64,000 nucleotides of DNA from Bacteroidota bacterium (GTDB taxonomy: Bacteria > Bacteroidota > Bacteroidia > CAILMK01 > JACPUW01): assembly GCA_016192035.1 (NCBI GenBank), contig JACPUW010000007.1:62001-126000 (forward strand), given 5' to 3'. This document shows, piece by piece, positions 34,540-43,268 of this stretch (position 1 is its first letter; every line of letters begins with the position of its first letter). The translations under genes were made by a program, and so were the position numbers. The notes under the pieces were generated by a model. The model made no database searches. It was not told where the DNA came from and saw only the letters and a list, made by a program, of their open reading frames with translations.

Positions 34540-37404
34540 TTATTTAATTCCCAATTCCTGCCGAAGGAACCTGCCCGTGTGGCTGTTGGGGTGCTTGGCC
34601 ACTGTTTCGGGGCTGCCTGCACATACCACCTGCCCACCGGCTTCGCCGCCCTCGGGCCCCAGGTCTATCAGGTGGTCGGCCATTTTTATCACGTCCAGGT
34701 TGTGCTCTATCACAAGAACGCTATTACCCCTGTCCACCAGCCGGTTAATCACTTCCATGAGCATGCGGATATCTTCAAAATGCAGTCCGGTGGTTGGCTC
34801 GTCAAATATGTAAAAGGTCTTGCCCGTGTCCCGCTTGCCAAGCTCGGTAGCCAGTTTGATGCGTTGGGCCTCACCTCCCGAAAGGGTAGTGGAACTCTGG
34901 CCCAGCTTGATATACCCCAGGCCCACGCTGTGCAAGGCCTCCAGCTTGCGCTTTAGCTTGGGCACTGCCTCAAAAAACTCTACCGCCCGTTCTATGGGCA
35001 TTTCCAGTACATCGTTTATGCTGTGGCCTTTATAGCGCACCTCCAGTGTTTGGCGGTTGTACCGTCGGCCCAGGCATTCGGGGCAGTTCACGTACACGTC
35101 GGGCAAGAAATTCATTTCTATGAGCTGCATACCGCCACCGCCACAGGTGTCGCAGCGCCCTCCTTTCACATTGAATGAAAAGCGGCCAGGTTTATAGCCT
35201 CTTATATTGGATTCAGGCAATTGTGAAAAAAGGGAGCGTATCTCCGTGAACAAACCGGTATAGGTAGCCGGATTGCTCCTGGGTGTACGCCCTATGGGTT
35301 GTTGGTCTATTTCTATCACCTTGTCCAAGTGGTGTAGGCCCTCTATGGCCTTGTGGGGCAATACCGGACTGCTGGTATGGTAGAAAAAATTCTTTAACAA
35401 TGGGTACAGCGTGCCGTTTATTAGGCTGGACTTGCCGCTGCCTGACACCCCGGTGATGCACACCAACTGGCCCAGTGGCAGGGCCACGTCTATGTCTTTT
35501 AGGTTATTACCCTGTGCGCCGCGCAGCACCAACTCTAATCCGTTGCCTTTTCTTCGCTTGGCGGGTACCTCCAGTTTGGTTTTGCCGCTCAAGTATGCTG
35601 CGGTAAGGCTGCCCTGAGCCATAAAATCGCCGGGTATTCCTGCGGCTACCACATTGCCCCCGTTCACGCCGGCGCCAGGCCCCAGGTCCACCAAGTAGTC
35701 GGCTGCCAGCATCATGTCCTTGTCATGTTCTACCACCAATACCGTATTGCCTACATCGCGAAGAGACCGCAAGGAGCTTATCAAACGCTCGTTGTCGCGC
35801 TGGTGCAGGCCTATGCTGGGCTCGTCAAGTATATACAGCACATTGGTGAGCTGGGTGCCTATCTGGGTAGCCAGGCGGATGCGCTGTGCCTCGCCGCCCG
35901 ACAGGGAATATGCTGGTCTATAGAGAGATAAGTAGTGGAGCCCTACGCCCAATAAAAAATCTATCCGGTTTCGCAGTTCTTTGATGATTTCGGTGGCTAC
36001 CAACCGGTGGCTGTCGGGAACCCAATTGGTTACCTGGTCCACCCATTGGCTCAGGTGGTCTAGCTGCATATGGCCCACCTGGGCTATGTCCTTGTTAAGC
36101 ACCTTGTAGTGCAGGGATTCATTTTTCAAACGCTTGCCTTGGCAATCAGGGCATTGGCCCCTGTGGGCCAGGGGTTCTATTTCTTCAATCAGCCTGCGAG
36201 GCCAGTTGGCATCCATCACCCGGGCAAAGTAGGCCAAAAGCCCAGGGTTGAAGCGCAAGAATTCGGAGATATCATCATTTTCTTCCCCGCCGTTGGTGCC
36301 GTAAAGCAGTTCATTGATTACTTCTTGAGGCACCGTGCCCACCGGTGTTGTGCCGCGCACTTTGTGTCGGTGAAGCACATTTTCCATAACCACTTGCATG
36401 GTGGGTTCCAGCCATTCTTCAAAACGGCCTATGAGTGCCGAGTATATGCTTTGTTCCTTGTTGCCCAGTAGGTTGTCTATGTCAAATTGCAGGGTTTGGC
36501 CCAGGCCCTTGCAAGTGGGGCAGTAGCCATAGGGTGAGTTGTAGCTAAATGTATTGGGCTGTGGTTCGTCATAGGCCAGTCCGCTGTCTTCACACATCAA
36601 ATGCTTGCTAAACATGCGCACCTGGTCTGGTTTGCCATGGAGGACCATGAGCATGCCGCCGCCTTCTTTAAGTGCTGTCTTTACTGACTCTACCAAGCGC
36701 TCTTGGCCCAACATGCCAAGCGTTGGGCGATCCACAACCAGCTCTATGTCATGTACCTTATACCGGGTTACCGCCATTTCGGGAACCAAATCTTTGACCT
36801 TGCCGTCCACCCGCACCTTGGTAAAGCCCATTTTGCGGTAGCGATCAAATAGTTCGCGGTAGTGCCCCTTGCGCCCTTTTACCAGCGGTGCCAGTAGCAC
36901 AATGTCTTGACCCTGATAAGTCTCTTTGATTTTCTGCACTATTTCATCCTGGCTCCAACGCACCATGGGCTTTCCGGTAATGTAGGAATATGGTTGGCCT
37001 ACCCTGGCATAGAGCAGCCGCAGAAAATCATAGATCTCCGTGATGGTGCCCACAGTGGACCTGGGGTTTTTGCTCACGGTTTTTTGCTCAATGGAAATCA
37101 CCGGACTTAGCCCTTCTATCTTTTCCACGTCGGGGCGGCGCATATTGCCCATAAACTGTCGGGCGTAGGCACTAAAACTCTCCATGTAGCGGCGCTGGCC
37201 CTCGGCATACAAGGTGTCAAAGGCAAGTGAAGACTTGCCAGAGCCGCTCAAACCCGTAATGACTATCAAGGCTTGGCGGGGAAGGGTTAAGTGTATGTTT
37301 TTCAGGTTATGTTCACACGCACCATAGATGGCTATGACGTCTTCTTCCAGCAAGGTGGTTGGCGTGTCCACCTGATTGGGTGATTCAACTAGGGAGTGGG
37401 CCAT
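34540..37404 (-). CDS. uvrA: Excinuclease ABC subunit A
   Basis: 954 residues, the length of canonical UvrA, the damage-recognition ATPase of nucleotide excision repair. Two ABC modules: Walker A GLSGSGKSSLAFDT near residue 50 and GVSGSGKSSLINGT near residue 655; signatures LSGGEAQRIRLATQIG and LSGGEAQRIKLATELG; Walker B LYILDEPSIGLHQ and FYIFDEPTTGLHF. Zinc-finger cysteines are present (YCPTCKGLG and CPDCQGKR in the first half; CDTCGGGG and NCPECLGRR in the second). ATG 37404. The partner mfd is 18 kb away. It is transcribed alone and converges on the tRNA pair. Confidence 0.97.
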   Translation of the reverse strand: MAHSLVESPNQVDTPTTLLEEDVIAIYGACEHNLKNIHLTLPRQALIVITGLSGSGKSSLAFDTLYAEGQRRYMESFSAYARQFMGNMRRPDVEKIEGLSPVISIEQKTVSKNPRSTVGTITEIYDFLRLLYARVGQPYSYITGKPMVRWSQDEIVQKIKETYQGQDIVLLAPLVKGRKGHYRELFDRYRKMGFTKVRVDGKVKDLVPEMAVTRYKVHDIELVVDRPTLGMLGQERLVESVKTALKEGGGMLMVLHGKPDQVRMFSKHLMCEDSGLAYDEPQPNTFSYNSPYGYCPTCKGLGQTLQFDIDNLLGNKEQSIYSALIGRFEEWLEPTMQVVMENVLHRHKVRGTTPVGTVPQEVINELLYGTNGGEENDDISEFLRFNPGLLAYFARVMDANWPRRLIEEIEPLAHRGQCPDCQGKRLKNESLHYKVLNKDIAQVGHMQLDHLSQWVDQVTNWVPDSHRLVATEIIKELRNRIDFLLGVGLHYLSLYRPAYSLSGGEAQRIRLATQIGTQLTNVLYILDEPSIGLHQRDNERLISSLRSLRDVGNTVLVVEHDKDMMLAADYLVDLGPGAGVNGGNVVAAGIPGDFMAQGSLTAAYLSGKTKLEVPAKRRKGNGLELVLRGAQGNNLKDIDVALPLGQLVCITGVSGSGKSSLINGTLYPLLKNFFYHTSSPVLPHKAIEGLHHLDKVIEIDQQPIGRTPRSNPATYTGLFTEIRSLFSQLPESNIRGYKPGRFSFNVKGGRCDTCGGGGMQLIEMNFLPDVYVNCPECLGRRYNRQTLEVRYKGHSINDVLEMPIERAVEFFEAVPKLKRKLEALHSVGLGYIKLGQSSTTLSGGEAQRIKLATELGKRDTGKTFYIFDEPTTGLHFEDIRMLMEVINRLVDRGNSVLVIEHNLDVIKMADHLIDLGPEGGEAGGQVVCAGSPETVAKHPNSHTGRFLRQELGIK

Positions 37405-37547
37405 TTAAGGTATGGTCGGTAAGGATTAGCGCGCAAATGTCCGCTATTTTTTGTGGTCTAGTGGCCGTTCAATGCCCAGCTTTCCTATCCTTACCTCATG
37501 CTGCCCTTTGGGTAGATTGTGTGTGTTTGTTATTAACATACAGCATG

Positions 37548-38156
37548 TTACAATATATCAAAAATTGCATCAAGGTCTATGCTGTGGGTTTTCCATACGG
37601 CATAACCGTATAGCGCATAGCGCAAAAATCTAAATAAGGTAAATAGGATAAAACTCTTTAACCGATAGCCCGACAAACCTACCAATAGGCAAATGGCCGC
37701 AAATGGCACGGGGGTAAGGGCGGCAACAATGAGCAAAAAACCTCCATATCTATTGAGCTGCCCCATTTGTCTAACCAATCTAGTGGTGATGATGCGGGCC
37801 AGCCGGGGCTGTTTGGCCAATTTGCCCCCTAACCAAAAGTTGAACAACCCTGCCATATAGGACATGCCGGCCAACATGGCCACAAACCACACATACACGT
37901 GGTCAGATACTTTGAGATGCTCCAAGCCCCACACCATGAACAGCTCTGGGGTAATAATTCCAAATAGCAATTCAGAGAGCGCGTAGATGGAAAGCACCAG
38001 CATGGGGCTGTCCATTACGGGTTTTAACCAATTTATATATTCGGTGCCCCAGTATTTGGCCGCCAAAAAAACCAAAAGGAACAGGCCCAGGAGGGCAAAG
38101 CCCCTTAAGAGGTTTTTAATCAAAAAACTGGATTTGCTTTCCTGAGTTTCTCTCAT
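37548..38156 (-). CDS. DedA/VTT-like membrane protein
   Basis: 202 residues with about five hydrophobic helices. The conserved C-terminal part, GGFLLIVAALTPVPFAAICL followed by LVGLSGYRLKSFILFTLFR, resembles the VTT/SNARE-associated (DedA, YqaA) domain, members of which move phospholipids or undecaprenyl phosphate across membranes. The middle segment ITPELFMVWGLEHL is the re-entrant-loop-like region. The assignment is moderate, since DedA motifs are partial. It follows the biotin-carrier gene on the same strand by 10 bp and is probably in one operon with it. Confidence 0.7.
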   Translation of the reverse strand: MRETQESKSSFLIKNLLRGFALLGLFLLVFLAAKYWGTEYINWLKPVMDSPMLVLSIYALSELLFGIITPELFMVWGLEHLKVSDHVYVWFVAMLAGMSYMAGLFNFWLGGKLAKQPRLARIITTRLVRQMGQLNRYGGFLLIVAALTPVPFAAICLLVGLSGYRLKSFILFTLFRFLRYALYGYAVWKTHSIDLDAIFDIL

Positions 38157-38166
38157 ACACAGGTGT

Positions 38167-38661
38167 TTATTCCAGCACCAGCAGCACCGTTCCTTTTTCT
38201 ACGGCTTGGCGGGTCTTTACTCGCACCTCTTTTACTGTTCCAGGGCCAGGGGCCTTCAGCACGTTTTCCATTTTCATGGCTTCCAGCACCAGCAGGGCTG
38301 TGCCTTTTTCCACCTTGATGCCGGGTTCCACCATTATTTCAAGTACCAAGCCGGGCATGGGGGCTTTAATATCTAGTTGGCCACTACCCATGGCCTTGTC
38401 CATGCCCAGTTGCTCAAGCAGCATATCGTAGCGGTCTTTTAGGGCCACATCATAGCGCCCGCCCTTCACTTTTAGGGTGAAATGCTTGGGGCCATCGGTA
38501 CCTATTACTTCGGCATATCCCACCGAATGGGGGCTGCGTACCTGCAAACGGCCCATACTGTCCCTTCTAAATTCCAGGTCTTGGGCCTCCCCATCCACCC
38601 AAATTTTGCCTTCCTCCGTGCGCACCTCCAATTCGGTTCCGTTTACCTGTATTTTATACAT
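38167..38661 (-). CDS. Biotin carboxyl carrier (biotin/lipoyl attachment) protein
   Basis: 164 residues from ATG 38661, the start supported by a -7 element 22 nt upstream; a longer in-frame start at 38778 is not needed. The C-terminal biotinyl domain holds the attachment motif EAMKMENV with Lys130, preceded by KAPMPGLVLEIMVEPGIKVE. The N-terminal half (YKIQVNGTELEVRTEEGK) is like that of the carrier subunits of acyl-CoA or 2-oxoacid carboxylases in Bacteroidota. Which carboxylase it serves is unknown; no carboxylase or carboxyltransferase subunit is next to it. Confidence 0.9.
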   Translation of the reverse strand: MYKIQVNGTELEVRTEEGKIWVDGEAQDLEFRRDSMGRLQVRSPHSVGYAEVIGTDGPKHFTLKVKGGRYDVALKDRYDMLLEQLGMDKAMGSGQLDIKAPMPGLVLEIMVEPGIKVEKGTALLVLEAMKMENVLKAPGPGTVKEVRVKTRQAVEKGTVLLVLE

Positions 38662-38683
38662 CAAATACCTGCTTTGAGCTGAG

Positions 38684-38691
38684 CAAATGTA
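38684..38691 (-). promoter_or_regulatory. -7 promoter element TACATTTG (- strand)
   Basis: Exact TAnnTTTG match on the - strand, 22 nt before the carrier-protein ATG at 38661. Confidence 0.5.
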
Positions 38692-38767
38692 ATGACCGCG
38701 GCCATTGGTGGATTTTGCGCCGGCGCTCAGGCAGCGCAGGCCTATCTTAGCCCCCAGTTTTATACCG

Positions 38768-41155
38768 TTGTCGTTCACAGGCCTTTATTCGCTCCCTGCC
38801 ACACCGGCCCCATGCAGGGCAATCTTATGGTTGCTTTGCAGCGCGCTGTTTTCCACGGGGCTACAAGCCACCCACCTGGTAGGGGGCAACGTGATATTCA
38901 AACACGTGGGCGGTGACCGGTACCTCTTGGGGCTGGAAGTGATGGTGGACTGCTACAATGGGTCGCCCGCAGCATGGTATGACATTCCGCTCTTTATGGG
39001 CATGTATGCCCGGAGCACCAATTCCCTGGTGGATTCTTTTTCACTTACCCGACAGCCTGGTTTTGACAAGGAATTGCCCATATCAAAGCCCGAATGTGCA
39101 GGTGAGGTAGCGCACTGCCTGTACCTGGTGCGCTACAGCGATACGTTTAGTTTCAGCGCTGTCCAGTTTCCCGATACCTTTGGGTACTATTTTAGTTGGG
39201 AGCGATGCTGCCGCAACAATGTGATAGTGAACATAGTGAAGCCGGAGGAGGCCGGTATCGCATTCATGGCACAAGTGCCACCTTTTAGCACCCAGAATTC
39301 CCTGCCTGTGTTTAGCAAGCTGCCGCTCAACCTGCTATGCATAGGCAATGTGTTTAAGTTTAATTTTAACATTACCGACGCTGATGGGGATAGATTGGTG
39401 ATATCGCTCACGGAGCCCTTGCAGGGAAATACCAATCCGGCCCTTACCAATGCCAACAGTACCCCCCAGTTTCCATTGTTGTTGCCGGGGCCTTACCAAC
39501 CTGTCACTTGGTCATCGGGCTATAGTGCCAGCAATGTGATGGATGCCAATCCGGTGCTGCAAATTGACTCAGCCAGTGGCGAACTGGTGGTGGGACCCCG
39601 GCGCGTGGGCGATTATGTCTTTGCCGTGAAGGTAGAAGAATACCGCAATGGAAAGAAAATAGGTGAATTGATCCGCGAAATGCAGTACAAGGTAACCAAA
39701 TGTTCGGGCAGCAATGCCCATGAATATGACCGCTCCATTGACCAGAAAGTGTTTACCGCGTATCCAGGTCAAACCATTAATATTAAATTGGAATTCAATG
39801 ACTTGGAAAAGGACTCCCTGTTTGCTGAGGCTACTTCCAGCCTATTTGATGCCCTGCAGGTGCCTGCCCCATTGGCGGTGTTTGATGCCAAGCCGGGTAA
39901 AGGCCGTATAAAGGCCACCTTTACTTGGACGCCTGATTGCCACCACGCCGGGTCTGGCCTGGTACCGGTGACTATTGACGTGCGCGACAATGGCTGCCCT
40001 TTTCCCACCATAACGCGTGTGGTGTTCTATGTGGAGGTGCTGGCCCTTCCATTGCCCGTACCTCCAAGCGGGGTATGCCTGGAAGTGGTGGGGATGGATA
40101 GTTTTTCATTAAAATGGCAACAAGAAGATCCCCAGAGATTTGTAAAGTTTTTTGTGATAGAGCGCAAGGATGCCGCCAGCCAATGGTGGCAGGCAGTAGA
40201 TACCCTGGCTGGCAAGGGTGCAATGGCTTGGACGGGCCTTGATACCCAGGCAGTAAAGGCCAACGTATGCTACCGGGTGCGGGCAGGTAACCGCTGTGGG
40301 GGCCAGGGCGGTGCCAGTGACAGTTTCTGTACCGGCCTGCACTTGGGCACTGTGCCTGACAGGCCTGTGTGGTACAACCTAACCGTGAACGATAGAGGGG
40401 CGGTTGCCCTCACCTGGCATGCGAGCCAGCACTACGGTTTTCACCACTACCATCTTCATAGGGCTACCAATACCGGGAGCTATATCAGCATTGCCTTGAT
40501 AAACAATCCAATGGATACTTTTTTTGTGGACAGCCTGCTCAACACGTCCGCCAATTATTATAGATACTACCTGGCCGAGGAAAACAACTGCGGGTTGGAA
40601 AGCCCGGCTTCGGACATGGCTAACACCATACTGCTTAGCGGGCAGGCGTTGGCCTATTTCAACCAGATGGAGTGGAACCCATTTGACCTATGGCAACCAG
40701 AAAACTATGTGATTGAAGGGCTTTCGCAGCGACAGGGCATGCGCTATGCGGTAGAGATCGGTATCGCCGATACGGTGGCCGAGCATGGGTTGGAAACGGG
40801 AAGTGATGGTTTATGGAGTTACCGGGTAGCTGCCGTGAAAGGAGAGGGCAGCGATAAAGTGTCATACTCCAATACCCTGGTGCTCGAGCAGCAACCCGTG
40901 GTGTGGATACCCAATGCTTTTAGTCCTGACAATAATGGGCTTAACGAAATTTGGAAGCCTTGGACGGATTTTGTGGATGACTACCTGGTGAGGGTATTCA
41001 ACCGCTGGGGGCAGGAGGTATTTATGGCCACCGATCCAGAAATGGCTTGGGAATTACCCAAAGGGGTAGAAGGAAGCTATTTCTATACCCTTCACTACCG
41101 AAGCCTCACGGGTAAGATTTATTCTGCTAGCGGCAGCATATACTTGCTTAGGTGA
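38768..41155 (+). CDS. Surface protein with T9SS type B (gliding-associated) sorting domain
   Basis: About 795 residues. No in-frame ATG precedes the signal peptide (RAILWLLCSALFSTGLQATH); TTG 38768 gives a normal-length leader, but TTG 38705, GTG 38708 or TTG 38831 are possible. The first ~320 residues match the N-terminal module of the 21.2-kb protein: THLVGGNVIF, RCCRNNVIV, and EEYRNGKKIGELIREMQYKV. A cadherin-like part follows, then fibronectin III-like repeats (PVPPSGVCLEVVGMDSFSLK, PDRPVWYNLTVNDRGAVALT), and the type B sorting domain (WIPNAFSPDNNGLNEIWKP, LVRVFNRWGQEVFMA, GSYFYTLHY). Convergent overlap of 8 bp with the next gene. Confidence 0.88.
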   Translation: MSFTGLYSLPATPAPCRAILWLLCSALFSTGLQATHLVGGNVIFKHVGGDRYLLGLEVMVDCYNGSPAAWYDIPLFMGMYARSTNSLVDSFSLTRQPGFDKELPISKPECAGEVAHCLYLVRYSDTFSFSAVQFPDTFGYYFSWERCCRNNVIVNIVKPEEAGIAFMAQVPPFSTQNSLPVFSKLPLNLLCIGNVFKFNFNITDADGDRLVISLTEPLQGNTNPALTNANSTPQFPLLLPGPYQPVTWSSGYSASNVMDANPVLQIDSASGELVVGPRRVGDYVFAVKVEEYRNGKKIGELIREMQYKVTKCSGSNAHEYDRSIDQKVFTAYPGQTINIKLEFNDLEKDSLFAEATSSLFDALQVPAPLAVFDAKPGKGRIKATFTWTPDCHHAGSGLVPVTIDVRDNGCPFPTITRVVFYVEVLALPLPVPPSGVCLEVVGMDSFSLKWQQEDPQRFVKFFVIERKDAASQWWQAVDTLAGKGAMAWTGLDTQAVKANVCYRVRAGNRCGGQGGASDSFCTGLHLGTVPDRPVWYNLTVNDRGAVALTWHASQHYGFHHYHLHRATNTGSYISIALINNPMDTFFVDSLLNTSANYYRYYLAEENNCGLESPASDMANTILLSGQALAYFNQMEWNPFDLWQPENYVIEGLSQRQGMRYAVEIGIADTVAEHGLETGSDGLWSYRVAAVKGEGSDKVSYSNTLVLEQQPVVWIPNAFSPDNNGLNEIWKPWTDFVDDYLVRVFNRWGQEVFMATDPEMAWELPKGVEGSYFYTLHYRSLTGKIYSASGSIYLLR

Positions 41156-41744
41156 GCAGGGCAAAAACCCCCGTGGTGGTGGCAATGCCTACCAAATAGC
41201 CCAGGTACAGCTCCTTGTTGTTGTGAGCCCCCAGGTATAGCCTGGAAAAACCCACCAACCCGGCCAGGAGTACCGCCACTATGGTGGGATAGAAGAAAAG
41301 GGTTCCCTGTTGAATCAACAGCCAAAACAGTGCGCCTATGACCCCACCCCAGCCGGTGGCATGTAGGCTTATGGCCAGGCGCCTGCCGGCAAGTTGCACT
41401 ATGGCCAAACTAAACACTATGGATATGAGTAGGTTGACCAGAGATTCAGGGATATACTTATGGGGAAACAGGGTGTACACCAGAGCGTACACCAATATCA
41501 CGGTGGTAACGGCCAGTCGCCGGCTTGGCAGGTTGTGGCCGGTGAGCTGCTGCTTAAACAACCGCAGCAACACCAAGGGAACGAGTGCTGTTAGCACAAA
41601 CATGAGTCCGCTCAGGAGCAGTTTTCCGGTGGGGCTTAGTGTGAATGAAGGAAAAGGGTAGGCATACAGATAGACCACGAACAAGTAGGGAAACAAAAAA
41701 AGGGGGTGGAGGGCATAAGATACGAGAAGGGAAAAATATCTCAT
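41148..41744 (-). CDS. Polytopic membrane protein, PAP2-like C-terminus
   Basis: 198 residues, nearly all hydrophobic with about six helices. The C-terminus, GFSRLYLGAHNNKELYLGYL, resembles the last PAP2 (phosphatidic acid phosphatase) motif SR-H--(D/E), but the first two motifs (KX6RP, PSGH) are absent, so it is likely a catalytically inactive relative. Such short forms are common in Bacteroidota. It overlaps the T9SS gene by 8 bp tail to tail and is preceded by rpoN on the same strand with 4 bp between them, so it is co-transcribed with rpoN. Confidence 0.75.
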   Translation of the reverse strand: MRYFSLLVSYALHPLFLFPYLFVVYLYAYPFPSFTLSPTGKLLLSGLMFVLTALVPLVLLRLFKQQLTGHNLPSRRLAVTTVILVYALVYTLFPHKYIPESLVNLLISIVFSLAIVQLAGRRLAISLHATGWGGVIGALFWLLIQQGTLFFYPTIVAVLLAGLVGFSRLYLGAHNNKELYLGYLVGIATTTGVFALLT

Positions 41745-41748
41745 TCGT

Positions 41749-43209
41749 TCACAGCACTTTGCGTAGTCTAGCCACGGGTATGTTCAATTGTTCCCTGTAC
41801 TTGGCTATGGTGCGCCGCGCTATGTTGTATCCCAGGTCTTTCATCATATCGGTGAGTTCGTCATCGGTAAGGGGCTTGTCCTTATCTTCTTGTAAAACAA
41901 ATTCTTTGAGTTTTTCCTTTACCTCTATGTTTGACACTTCAGAGCCGTCGTCTGTGGTTATGCCCTCTGAGAAAAATTCCTTTAGGCTATAAATGCCGTG
42001 GTCTGTTTGCACGTACTTGCTGCTGGCCACGCGTGAAATGGTAGATATATCCATGTGTATGCGGTCAGCCACATCCTTGAGTATCATGGGCTGCAGCTTG
42101 CTCATATCGCCGGTCCTAAAGAAGGGGGCCTGTAGCTTTACTATGGTCTGCATGACCTGCATCAGGGTATTTTGCCGCTGTTTTATGGCATCAATAAACC
42201 ATTTGGCACTGTCCAATTTTTGTTTGATGAATTGCACCTGGGCCTTTTGCTCATTGGTCACCTTTTTGGCGGCTTGAAAACCAGCCAGTGTTTCGCGGTA
42301 TGAGCGGCTGATTTTGAGTTCGGGGGCGTTTTTACTGTTGAGCGACACCACCAAATCACCCTCCATTTCCGTAACCACAAAATCGGGATTTACGTATTGT
42401 GTCTTGGCTTCGGCCTGTGATTCACCTGGTTTTGGATTCAGGCGGGTGATAAGGTCTATGGCACTGCGCAATTCGTCGGCCTCTACCTTGAGCGAGCGCA
42501 TCAACTTATCGTAGTGCTTGTTGCCCAGCTGGGTAATATACTTTGAAATGATTTTGATGGCCAATTCCTTGTAAGGGTGGGGGGGCATGCGCCGCAACTG
42601 TATGAGCAGGCACTCTTCTAGGCTGCGGGCGGCTATACCTGGCGGATCAAATACCTGTATCCTTTTCAGTATGGCCTCCAGTTCCGTTTCATCGGTGGTA
42701 ATGCCGCTAAGGAACATCAGGTCGTAGGCTATGCTCTTCAATGGTCGGCGGATATAGCCGTCGTCTTCTATCATGCCTATCAGGTGCCGGGCTATGGCCG
42801 TATCGCGTTCGTTAAAACTGGCCGAAACGTTGAGCTGGGCCTCCAGTAGGCTAAACAGCGTTTGAGCTCCGGCATAGGGTATATCATCGCGTTCGTTGTC
42901 AGGGTCATAGCTATTGTAGTAGCTGTCGTTCCCATCGTCGTCGGTCAGGTATTGGTTTATGTCCATGTCTTCATCCCAGTCCCGCGTTTCGTCTTCCTTA
43001 TCTGCTTCATCGGCAGGCGTTTCGGCAGGGGCATCAAATTCATCGCCAGGGGGGTCTTCAGGCTCGGCTTCAAGGGCAGGATTTTCGGCCAGTTCTTCTT
43101 CCAGCCGGGCTTCTAACTCGGTGAGGTTGAGTTGAAGCAACTGGATGAACTGGATTTGCTGCGGCGATAATTTCTGCAGCAACTTTTGATTCATGCCTTG
43201 CTTTAGCAT
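41749..43209 (-). CDS. rpoN: RNA polymerase sigma-54 factor
   Basis: 486 residues. Region I begins LKQGMNQKLLQKLSPQQIQF, then the Gln/Leu-rich QFIQLLQLNLTELEARLEEE; an acidic region II (DEFDAPAETPADEADKEDE); a core-binding domain; an HTH region around 400; and the C-terminal RpoN box ARRTIAKYREQLNI starting at about 464, which contacts the -24 element. It directs transcription from GG/GC promoters with AAA+ activators; none of these activators is encoded in the window. It is followed by the PAP2-like membrane gene. Confidence 0.96.
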   Translation of the reverse strand: MLKQGMNQKLLQKLSPQQIQFIQLLQLNLTELEARLEEELAENPALEAEPEDPPGDEFDAPAETPADEADKEDETRDWDEDMDINQYLTDDDGNDSYYNSYDPDNERDDIPYAGAQTLFSLLEAQLNVSASFNERDTAIARHLIGMIEDDGYIRRPLKSIAYDLMFLSGITTDETELEAILKRIQVFDPPGIAARSLEECLLIQLRRMPPHPYKELAIKIISKYITQLGNKHYDKLMRSLKVEADELRSAIDLITRLNPKPGESQAEAKTQYVNPDFVVTEMEGDLVVSLNSKNAPELKISRSYRETLAGFQAAKKVTNEQKAQVQFIKQKLDSAKWFIDAIKQRQNTLMQVMQTIVKLQAPFFRTGDMSKLQPMILKDVADRIHMDISTISRVASSKYVQTDHGIYSLKEFFSEGITTDDGSEVSNIEVKEKLKEFVLQEDKDKPLTDDELTDMMKDLGYNIARRTIAKYREQLNIPVARLRKVL

Positions 43210-43268
43210 ATTTGCAACCGCTTAAATAGAGTGAGAATCACACCGCGAATATTCATAAAAAAAGCCTT

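Noticed and set aside
37534-37550. Inverted repeat TAACAT-ACAGC-ATGTTA at the 3' end of the DedA-like gene
   Set aside because: Short AT-rich arms overlapping a stop codon, no T tract; expected by chance in AT-rich spacer.
41148-41744. Active PAP2 phosphatase
   Set aside because: Only the last motif is recognisable; the first two catalytic motifs are absent, so activity was not called.
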